The notes below the pieces were generated by a model. That model was given only the letters and a program-made list of their open reading frames with translations, did not search any database and had not been told where the DNA came from. A stretch of 32,621 nucleotides of DNA from DASPFV01 sp035620975 (lineage in GTDB: Bacteria > Acidobacteriota > Vicinamibacteria > Vicinamibacterales > 2-12-FULL-66-21): contig DASPFV010000188.1 of the NCBI GenBank assembly GCA_035620975.1, forward strand, positions 1 to 32,621, in the 5' to 3' direction. Within the stretch, counting starts at the first letter, position 1, and the number at the start of each line of letters is the position of its first letter. Positions 23,448 to 32,621 of the stretch are shown here, in pieces. The position numbers and the translations under genes were made by a program.

Positions 23448-24149
23448 TTGCCCTTCGAAACGACGCGGTGGAGCCTCGTGCTGGCGGCCGCCGGGAATGA
23501 CTCGCAGGCGGCGCGGAACGCCCTCTCGTCGCTCTGCCAGACCTACTGGTATCCGCTCTACGCCTACCTCCGCCGCCGCGGTCTCGAGCCGGAAGATGCG
23601 CGTGACCTGACGCAGGGATTCTTGACATCGCTCATCGAGCGGCACGACTTCGAGGGGTTACGTCAGGATCGAGGCCGATTCCGCGCGTTCCTTCTGGCGT
23701 CGCTGAAGCACTACCTTTCCAATTGGTCGACGCGTCAACGGACGAAGAAGCGGGGCGGCGGCCGGCAGATGGTCTCGCTCGAGAACGCTGAAGGCCTGTA
23801 CGTAGTCGAGCCTGTGGATCACGCCACTCCCGAAACGCTCTTCGAGCGACGCTGGGCGCTGACGGTCGTCGACGGCCTGCTCGCCGACCTTCGCGCGCAA
23901 TGGACAGCTCAGGGACGCGCGTCCGAGTTCGACGAGCTCAAAGCCTGCCTGCTGGGACAAGCGCCGGTTGGGGGCTACGCCGCCGTGGCCGCCCGCCTCG
24001 AGACGTCGGAAGGCGCGGTCAAGGCCGCCGTGCATCGTCTCAGGCGCCGGTTTCAAGCCCTGCTGCGCCAGCGCGTCGCCGAAACCGTTGCCGATGAGCG
24101 GGATGTGGACGACGAGATCCGTCATCTCATTCAGGCGTTGAGCGCGTAA
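23448..24149 (+). CDS. ECF-type RNA polymerase sigma factor
   Basis: This protein of about 233 residues has region 2 (RNALSSLCQTYWYPLYAYLR, then EPEDARDLTQGFLTSLIER) and region 4 (QAPVGGYAAVAARLETSEGA, VKAAVHRLRRRF) of extracytoplasmic-function sigma factors. I choose TTG 23448 because homologues start a few residues before FETTRWSLVLAA; a longer form from ATG 23298 would add 50 residues that look random. The next gene is a zinc-ribbon serine/threonine kinase, a pairing known from Planctomycetes and Acidobacteria in which the kinase replaces an anti-sigma factor. No anti-sigma gene is visible. Confidence 0.85.
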   Translation: MPFETTRWSLVLAAAGNDSQAARNALSSLCQTYWYPLYAYLRRRGLEPEDARDLTQGFLTSLIERHDFEGLRQDRGRFRAFLLASLKHYLSNWSTRQRTKKRGGGRQMVSLENAEGLYVVEPVDHATPETLFERRWALTVVDGLLADLRAQWTAQGRASEFDELKACLLGQAPVGGYAAVAARLETSEGAVKAAVHRLRRRFQALLRQRVAETVADERDVDDEIRHLIQALSA

Positions 24150-24296
24150 CCCCAGGCGACGGTTCTGTCTGATCCAGACGTCCGCCTTCGCAAGCCGCCG
24201 CGTGGGCGGGACATCTCGCGTCGCTCGCCTGGAACTCGGACGCGAGCGGAGGCGGATGAAGGGCCGAATCTGGCCTCAGACGAACCGGGGGATGTG

Positions 24297-27374
<3,078 letters not shown>

Positions 27375-27395
27375 GTCACAACCAGGGGAGTAGAC

Positions 27396-28667
27396 GTGCG
27401 GATATCAGCCTCCTGCGCGGCAGTTCTGACCTGCGTGGTGGTCGGCCACACGCTTCCGGCGGCGGCACAGGTCGATCAACGGCTCGCACAGGAGTACATC
27501 GAGGAAGCCCGCGCGCTCTGCGAGCGCGACGGCGGTCGTTTATGGGGCGTGTCGCTCTGCGCACCGCTGGTGATCGCGGACCAGAGAACGCGCACGCTCG
27601 CCACGAGCCAGCCGGCTCCGGACGCACCTTGGCCGCGGGTGCTCGGACTCGTCAACGCGCCGATTGAGTGGGGTGGGACGACGTGGGTGTCGTTCAACTG
27701 GGATTTCGTCGCTGGCCTTGCATCACCGCGTAGCCGCAGGGAGCTCTTTATCCACGAGATGTTCCACCGCGTCCAGCCAGGTCTGGGACTGATGCAACCC
27801 GCGGCGGCGAATGAACACGTCGACGCGATGGACGGTCGGTATTGGCTACGGCTCGAATGGCGCGCGCTCGCGCGGGCGCTGCAGGAATCAGGAGCGGCGC
27901 GTGTGGACGCCGTTCGCGACGCGCTCGCATTCCGCGAGGCGCGGCGCGCGCTGTACGCCGGCAGCGCTGACAGTGAGCGAAAGGTGGAGATCACGGAAGG
28001 GCTCCCGAACTACACGGGCATCGTGGTCGCCGCATCGTCTCCTGCCGACGCAATCGCGAGCGCGGTCGACCTGCTGCTGGGGACGGCCGGGGTAATCGAC
28101 AGCGTGGTTCGGACGTTCCCGTCGACCACGATTCCGGCCTACGGTCTTCTGCTGGATGCCTCGTCGGACGGGTGGAGGAAACGAGTGCGCAACACCGACG
28201 ACATCGGCACCCTCCTCATGAATGCGCTCTCCGTTCAACCGGCCGCCAACGCCGCGGCGTCGGCCGCGCGGTATGGGGGTGCTGAGATCCGCCGGTCTGA
28301 GGAGCAGCGCGAGCAGCAGCGCCAGGACCGTCTCGCGGCATTGCGACGGCAGTTCATCGACGGTCCCGTGCTCATATTGCCAGGAAGCGGCAGCGCCGGG
28401 TCCAATTCCACGGGTGCGGTGGTGATTCAGGGAAGTGGGACCGTGTACTTTGGCGCCTTCAAGGCGTCAGGCCCGTGGGGGACACTCGACGCGGAGAAAG
28501 GCGTGCTGGTTGCGACCGATGGCAGCTCGCGTCGCGTGTCGGCACCCGTGCGACGCGATGACGGTACGTTCGCCGGAGATGGGTGGACGTTCAAGGCTGC
28601 GGCGGGCTGGGTGGTGCGCGAAGGACCACGGCCGGGAGACTACGAAGTGGTCCGGCAGCAGCCATGA
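27396..28667 (+). CDS. Secreted HEXXH metallopeptidase-like protein
   Basis: This 423-residue protein has a signal peptide (SASCAAVLTCVVVGHTLPAA, cleavage before QVDQR). At about residue 115 it shows HEMFHRVQ, a HEXXH zinc motif, and about 90 residues later EGLPNYTG, the kind of downstream glutamate found in zinc peptidases of the gluzincin type. The C-terminal 120 residues are beta-rich and glycine-rich and may be a binding module. The start is GTG 27396 with GGGGAG upstream, 21 bases after the kinase stop, so it is likely in the same operon. No named family is recognised; peptidase activity is inferred. Confidence 0.8.
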   Translation: MRISASCAAVLTCVVVGHTLPAAAQVDQRLAQEYIEEARALCERDGGRLWGVSLCAPLVIADQRTRTLATSQPAPDAPWPRVLGLVNAPIEWGGTTWVSFNWDFVAGLASPRSRRELFIHEMFHRVQPGLGLMQPAAANEHVDAMDGRYWLRLEWRALARALQESGAARVDAVRDALAFREARRALYAGSADSERKVEITEGLPNYTGIVVAASSPADAIASAVDLLLGTAGVIDSVVRTFPSTTIPAYGLLLDASSDGWRKRVRNTDDIGTLLMNALSVQPAANAAASAARYGGAEIRRSEEQREQQRQDRLAALRRQFIDGPVLILPGSGSAGSNSTGAVVIQGSGTVYFGAFKASGPWGTLDAEKGVLVATDGSSRRVSAPVRRDDGTFAGDGWTFKAAAGWVVREGPRPGDYEVVRQQP

Positions 28668-28738
28668 GCGGCGCGCGATTGCGTTCGTCGATGGTGCTGC
28701 TCGCGCTCGTCGCCCTCGTGTGCGCACTAAGGAGATGA
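28664..28738 (+). pseudogene. Truncated signal-peptide ORF
   Basis: ATG 28664 overlaps the stop of the HEXXH gene (ATGA) and opens a 24-residue frame (MSGARLRSSMVLLALVALVC) ending at TGA 28738. It is a complete signal-peptide hydrophobic core with nothing after it, so it looks like the surviving start of a lost exported protein. Confidence 0.5.
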
Positions 28739-28759
28739 GGCCAGCCCGTCGGGTTGTGC

Positions 28760-28946
28760 CAGGCGGATCGCCGCACGTCCGCCACGATTGACGACAGCGG
28801 ATACCTGGGCCAGCTGCCGTGTCTCACGGCGAACACGGTGAACCCCTTCGCGAGCAACAGTGCGCGAACACGCGAGCCGGCAGGAGGACGCTCATCGCGA
28901 GCGCGAGAAGCAACAACGGGAATCTCGCACACGACCTCATCGTCAT
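28760..28946 (-). pseudogene. Alpha/beta hydrolase relic: signal peptide plus out-of-frame core
   Basis: A minus-strand ATG at 28946, 25 bases after the metal ATPase stop, starts a signal peptide (RSCARFPLLLLALAMSVLLP, cleavage likely after VFA) that ends at 28824. In the next frame the same DNA reads LLAKGFTVFAVRHGSWPRYP and then SSIVADVRRSAW, which fits alpha/beta hydrolase-fold esterases (GFTVFAVxHGSxPR...IVxDVRRAVR). A large part between leader and core, including the nucleophile, has been lost. This is a decayed secreted esterase. Confidence 0.6.
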
Positions 28947-28971
28947 GGCAGCACCCTGATTTGTCTCAACG

Positions 28972-30876
28972 TCAGTAGTCGCTCAGTTCGCCACCCGGAA
29001 CGGCGGCGCGCAAGGCGTTGAGCACCGCGGCCAAATCAATTACCTCCTGGAACACCGCGCCGCCGACCGGCGGCAACCATCCGCCAAAGGCGACGAACAT
29101 CCCGACCACGCTCAGCGCCATCCCGCCGACCGCACTTTGCAGCGCGATGCGTCGCATCCGGCGCGCCAGGTGAAGGAGCTCGTCGACGCGCTTCAGTGAC
29201 GTGTCCATGATCACGGCCCCAGCCGCTTCGGTTGTGATCTCGCTCTGATGGCCGAAGGCCAGGCCGACGGTTGCCGTCACCAGCGCCGGGGCGTCGTTGA
29301 TGCCGTCGCCGATGAACAAGGTCGGCGCGCGTTCCGTCTCCGCGCGTGTAATCGCGACCTTCTGCTCTGGTGTCTGTTCGGCGTAGACCTCCTGGATCCC
29401 GACCCGATCGGCCAGGTAGCGCACTTCGCTTTCGCGATCGCCTGAGACGAGCAGGATGCGCTCGAGCTGATGCCGGGGCCGGAGATGCGTGATGAAGGAT
29501 CGGCTGTCTGCCCGCGGCGCATCGTGAAAGCGGTAGGTGGCCGCGTAGCGGCCGTCGAGCAGGATCACGCATTCCAGGCCGGCGGACACCTGCGGCAGCG
29601 CGCTGGCATGGCCGAGCATCTCGGCCTGACGCCTTCCGATGACCCGCACATGCCGCCCTTCGACCTGTCCCTCGAGGCCCTCCCCCGGGCGCTCGCGGAC
29701 CTCGCTGGCATCGACGAGGGCGAGGTGTGCCTGTCTCGCCGCTTCGAGCACGGGCTTTGCCAACGGGTGCTTCGAGTAGCGTTCCAGGCTCGCCGTCGCC
29801 TGCAGCACCAGCGCATCGTCCATGCCTGGCGCGGTGAACCGTTCCGTCAGTGCGGGCTCGCCGTAGGTCAACGTTCCCGTCTTGTCGAGAACGATCGTGC
29901 GACATCGGTCGACGCGTTCGAGAACCGCGGGATCACGAATGATGATGCTGCGTTTGGCGGCAAGCGAGATAGCACCGATGATCGCCACGGGAATACCGAT
30001 CAGTAACGGACAGGGCGTCGCCACGACGAGGACGGCCAGGAACCGCACGGGGTCGCCGCTCCACGCCCATGCGGCGACGGCAAGCCCCAAGGCGATCGGC
30101 GTATACCACGCGCCTAGTTGATCGCCCAGCCGCCGGAGCTGCGGACGCCGCTGCTGCGAGTCCCGCATGACGCTCATGATGCGGGCATAGCGCGAATCGA
30201 CCGCCAGCCGGCTCGCCCGCAGCGTCAACGCGTTCTCACCGTTGACCGCGCCGGAGAACACCTCGGATCCCGGCGCTTTCGGCATCATGAACGGCTCGCC
30301 GGTGAGATAGGACTCGTCCATCACGCCGTGACCTTCGATGATGACGCCGTCAACGGGACAGATTTCGTGCGGATACACGATCAAGTCGTCGCCGACGCGC
30401 ACGTCTGCCAATTGGATTTCTGCGACCTGGCGGTTGACGCGTCGATGGGCGACGAGCGGCATGCGGCGAGCGAGCGCGTGCAGCACTGAGGATGCGCGCC
30501 CGAGTGCGAACGCCTCGAGCGCTTCGCCACCAGAGAGCATCAAGACGACGAGAGCGCCCGCCAGATACTCCTGAAGCAGGACGGCTGCGACGATTGAAAT
30601 GCCAGCCAGCAGGTCGGAGCCGAACTCGCGATGAACCAGCTTGAGCGCGAGGGACAGCACGAGCGGCACGCCGCCCCCGACGAGCACGACATACAGCGGC
30701 AGGACCTTCGCCGCCGGGGATGCATCAGAACCCCAGCGCAAGGCCAGGTGCGTGAGGATGCCGGCCAGCGCCAAGGCAGCGATCCCCGATGTGCGGACAA
30801 CGGCACTGGGCCACCACGCGCGGGCGGCATGCCCGGGTTCTGCCGGGGGTGAGATCGGTTGGGCCACCACGCTCAT
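28972..30876 (-). CDS. P1B-type heavy-metal ATPase with TPC motif
   Basis: This 634-residue P-type ATPase pumps a metal ion out across the inner membrane using ATP. It has six to eight membrane helices, the actuator loop TGEPFMMPK, the phosphorylation site DKTGTLT, the nucleotide-binding YSKHPLAKPV (SxHP type) and the hinge GDGINDAPAL. The metal-binding helix reads VVATPCPLLIGIPVAIIGA: TPC, not the CPC of copper or zinc pumps, which matches subgroup P1B-5 or related pumps proposed for nickel, iron or cobalt. There is no N-terminal metal-binding domain. The haem-binding protein gene ends 32 bases upstream, so the two are one operon. Confidence 0.9.
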   Translation of the reverse strand: MSVVAQPISPPAEPGHAARAWWPSAVVRTSGIAALALAGILTHLALRWGSDASPAAKVLPLYVVLVGGGVPLVLSLALKLVHREFGSDLLAGISIVAAVLLQEYLAGALVVLMLSGGEALEAFALGRASSVLHALARRMPLVAHRRVNRQVAEIQLADVRVGDDLIVYPHEICPVDGVIIEGHGVMDESYLTGEPFMMPKAPGSEVFSGAVNGENALTLRASRLAVDSRYARIMSVMRDSQQRRPQLRRLGDQLGAWYTPIALGLAVAAWAWSGDPVRFLAVLVVATPCPLLIGIPVAIIGAISLAAKRSIIIRDPAVLERVDRCRTIVLDKTGTLTYGEPALTERFTAPGMDDALVLQATASLERYSKHPLAKPVLEAARQAHLALVDASEVRERPGEGLEGQVEGRHVRVIGRRQAEMLGHASALPQVSAGLECVILLDGRYAATYRFHDAPRADSRSFITHLRPRHQLERILLVSGDRESEVRYLADRVGIQEVYAEQTPEQKVAITRAETERAPTLFIGDGINDAPALVTATVGLAFGHQSEITTEAAGAVIMDTSLKRVDELLHLARRMRRIALQSAVGGMALSVVGMFVAFGGWLPPVGGAVFQEVIDLAAVLNALRAAVPGGELSDY

Positions 30877-30908
30877 CGCAGACGCTCACACGCTGCTCAC
30901 GCCGTGGA

Positions 30909-31382
30909 CTAGCGGTGGCGCTCGCGCGCCTCCTGTTCGAGAGCCACGCCCAGAGTCTTCGCCAGTCCCCGCGCGAGTCGATCGCGATCCGCCGCATTCA
31001 GGCGAGCGTGTGCGTGGACCAACGTGTACGCCACCGGGGGCATTTCACCCTCGAGCACTTCTTGAGAGGCCTCCTTCGCCTCCCCCTGTGGACGCGCCCA
31101 CTCGGAGAAGTTCAGGACGGCGCGGCCCTCGTTCACGTCGCGCTGCACGAGCCACGACGCTGGCGCGATACTCGCGTACGCCGGCCACTCGGTCTCGTTG
31201 CTGTGGCAATCGAAACAGGCCTGCTTGGCCAACGCGCGGGTCTGGGGCGCATCCCAGGTCGGCTCGCCGGAGATCGGCGGGTTGGTGTGATCGCGACCGT
31301 ATGGGACCAACTGGATAGCCAGGAACATCCCGAGAAGTCCGAGCGCGATCCGGGACCACCACTGTCGATTCAAGAGGTTCAT
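30909..31382 (-). CDS. Haem-binding domain protein with one CxxCH site
   Basis: This 157-residue protein starts at ATG 31382 with GGAGG 6 bases upstream. An N-terminal membrane anchor or uncleaved signal (SRIALGLLGMFLAIQLVPYG) is followed by a c-type haem attachment site in CFDCHSNETEWPAYASIAP and then WLVQRDVNEGRAVLNFSEW. This matches the Haem_bd (PF14376) family of periplasmic proteins. A longer upstream frame is less likely. Its place upstream of a metal ATPase suggests a periplasmic redox partner or a sensor for the same stress; the pairing is inferred. Confidence 0.88.
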   Translation of the reverse strand: MNLLNRQWWSRIALGLLGMFLAIQLVPYGRDHTNPPISGEPTWDAPQTRALAKQACFDCHSNETEWPAYASIAPASWLVQRDVNEGRAVLNFSEWARPQGEAKEASQEVLEGEMPPVAYTLVHAHARLNAADRDRLARGLAKTLGVALEQEARERHR

Positions 31383-31731
31383 AGACACCTCCACCGATTG
31401 CGTCGAACCGCCGTGAACGACAGTGCAGATGGCGTGCCGAAGTTCTTTGTTGATTGGAGCGTCCAGCGCGATCGAGGAGACCTTGCACGCTGCGAAAATC
31501 GGTTCGAATTGCCCGAGCAGACGGCGCGACTCGGCCGGGTTCGAGTCAGCCGCCGGATTCCCGTCGGTGAGCTGCGGAAGACCGCCGTCCGAGCCAGGGC
31601 AATCCGATGGCGCTGGCGAGTGCCGAACCACGGCAGGTGTGGAGATTTTGCCGATCGTGGCGCAATTCTCCGGGGTGAAACGCCTTGCCGCCTGTCCCGC
31701 AACTCACCTGTCACGGCCCGGAACCGGCGCT
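31383..31731. other. Gene-free stretch between haem-binding gene and membrane relic
   Basis: No supported gene is seen. A minus-strand frame continues upstream from the haem-binding protein (about 83 residues, ending FAACKVSSIALDAPINKELR and onward) but has no ribosome binding site or known family. The promoter of the haem-binding/ATPase operon should lie here. Confidence 0.35.
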
Positions 31732-31950
31732 TCAGCCCGTTGCTCGAACTGGCCGTTCCACGGCGCGGAATGGAGCGGTCACCGCATGCGCTCCCCAGAC
31801 GAGGGCGAGGCCGAGGTACTCCGTCAGCTCGAACGGTCCGATCGCGCTCACGGCGATGTCGTACGTCATCGCCGACACCACGGCGACCGCGTTGCCGATG
31901 AGCAGCACCCACCATGCCCAGCGCTCACCGCGGCGGAAGGCGATTACAGT
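31732..31950 (-). pseudogene. Membrane-protein C-terminal relic
   Basis: The minus strand reads IAFRRGERWAWWVLLIGNAV, then AVVSAMTYDIAVSAIGPFEL and TEYLGLALVWGAHAVTAPFR, ending at TGA 31732. Two hydrophobic helices with a conserved-looking RRGERWAWW entry mark it as the end of a multi-helix membrane protein. There is no start codon in frame and the frame runs into the end of the TrkA-type gene, so the first part is missing. Confidence 0.6.
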
Positions 31951-32621
31951 GATAGCGCTAACAGCTGATCCAGCTGATTCAGCCGTTCGTTGCCGCCCAG
32001 GAGGGCGAGCACATCACCGTCACGGATTGTTTCGTCCGCGGCCGGTGCGATATTCGTGACCACACTTGCGCCATCATCAGACTGCCGCTTGATCGCAATG
32101 AGGGTGAGACCCAGGCGCGGTCGCAGTTCGAGTTGCTTCAGCGTGCGTCCCACGAACGCTCCAGGCGCGGGAACTTCGACGATGCTGAAGTCGCGCGAGA
32201 GCTCGATGTAGTCGATGACGTTCGGCATGACCAGGCTGTGCGCGATGCGAATCGCCATCTCGCGCTCGGGGAAGATGACTCGCGAGACACCAAGCTTCTC
32301 GAGAATCCGCCCGTGCAGCGGTGTGACGGCCTTCGCGACGATCGTCTCGATGCCCAGCTCTCGCAGCTGCATCACGACCAAGAGGCTCGACTCGATGTTC
32401 TCTCCGATTGACACCACTGCCACGTCAACGTCCTGGATGCCGGCCGCGCGGAGAGACTTTTCGTCGGTCGCGTCGATCTGAAGAGCGGGCGTGATGACAT
32501 CGGAAAGCTGTTGGACGCGGGCTTCATCCCCGTCGATCCCGATCACGTCGGGCCCGAGCTCCGTCAGTGTCGTCGCCATGGCGGAGCCGAACCGACCCAG
32601 ACCGATCACGCCAAACTGCTT
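31944..32621 (-). CDS. ktrA: TrkA/KtrA-type potassium channel regulator (5' end outside window)
   Basis: At least 225 residues of a potassium-uptake regulatory subunit are present. The N-terminal RCK/TrkA-N domain starts FGVIGLGRFGSAMATTLTEL (NAD-binding glycine motif) and includes VVSIGENIESSLLVVMQLRE and IVAKAVTPLHGRILEKLGV. A TrkA-C domain follows from about residue 140 (VGRTLKQLELRPRLGLTLIA) and ends GGNERLNQLDQLLALSL. The frame is still open at the window edge, with KQFG before V, so the true start lies just beyond it. The membrane subunit is presumably upstream, outside the window. Confidence 0.93.
   Translation of the reverse strand, partial: KQFGVIGLGRFGSAMATTLTELGPDVIGIDGDEARVQQLSDVITPALQIDATDEKSLRAAGIQDVDVAVVSIGENIESSLLVVMQLRELGIETIVAKAVTPLHGRILEKLGVSRVIFPEREMAIRIAHSLVMPNVIDYIELSRDFSIVEVPAPGAFVGRTLKQLELRPRLGLTLIAIKRQSDDGASVVTNIAPAADETIRDGDVLALLGGNERLNQLDQLLALSL

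Noticed and set aside
31379..31915. 178-residue minus-strand frame
   Set aside because: It is arginine-rich with no domain and is out of frame with the membrane relic that does show helices.

Overview
The window is GC-rich (clearly above 60 percent by eye) and uses many GTG starts. An ECF sigma factor next to a zinc-ribbon/RDD serine-threonine kinase, a secreted HEXXH protein, a Crp-type regulator, a GT4-GH130 pair and many tiny Acidobacteria-like hypothetical proteins suggest a free-living soil or sediment bacterium, possibly Acidobacteriota (Vicinamibacteria-like). That placement is inference; no rRNA or marker gene is present.

Layout. 1-1236: a minus-strand pair (a 41-residue membrane protein and the start of an unidentified gene) divergent from a NhaR-like LysR regulator. 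1237-2429: relics of an alcohol dehydrogenase and an IS3-family transposase. 2430-7698: a tight six-gene plus-strand operon with an unknown alpha/beta protein, a DyP-type peroxidase, a bile-acid:sodium-type symporter, an outer-membrane beta-barrel, an unknown protein and an NTF2-like protein. 7935-10180: a LysR regulator, a frameshifted cyclophilin-like relic and a short-chain dehydrogenase. 10225-12060: a gene graveyard (Tat-leader fragment, esterase-like and SnoaL-like scraps, TPR relic) around a small coiled-coil gene and a Crp/Fnr regulator. 12165-12718: a small two-gene operon. 12928-16187: a glycosyltransferase with a second alpha-helical module, overlapping a GH130 glycoside phosphorylase. 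16148-17668: a minus-strand operon of very small proteins. 17758-19848: a 72-residue protein, a radical SAM protein and an acidic protein. 20076-20820: an SRPBCC gene whose 3' end runs into an IS21 istB relic. 21203-21917: a VapBC-type toxin-antitoxin pair with a perfect palindromic operator. 21960-22275: an AT-rich stretch ending at two tRNA-Ser 3'-end relics and a strong hairpin, a likely old island boundary. 22288-28667: secreted esterase, ECF sigma factor, giant kinase and HEXXH protein. 28760-31382: an alpha/beta hydrolase relic, a P1B-type metal ATPase with a TPC motif and a CxxCH haem-binding protein in one operon. 31732-32621: a membrane-protein relic and a partial TrkA/KtrA potassium-channel regulator.

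The best candidates for undescribed systems are the DyP/BASS/outer-membrane operon and the operon of tiny proteins at 16148-17668. The dominant theme elsewhere is gene decay: at least eight recognisable relics carry frameshifts or deletions and lie between intact genes.
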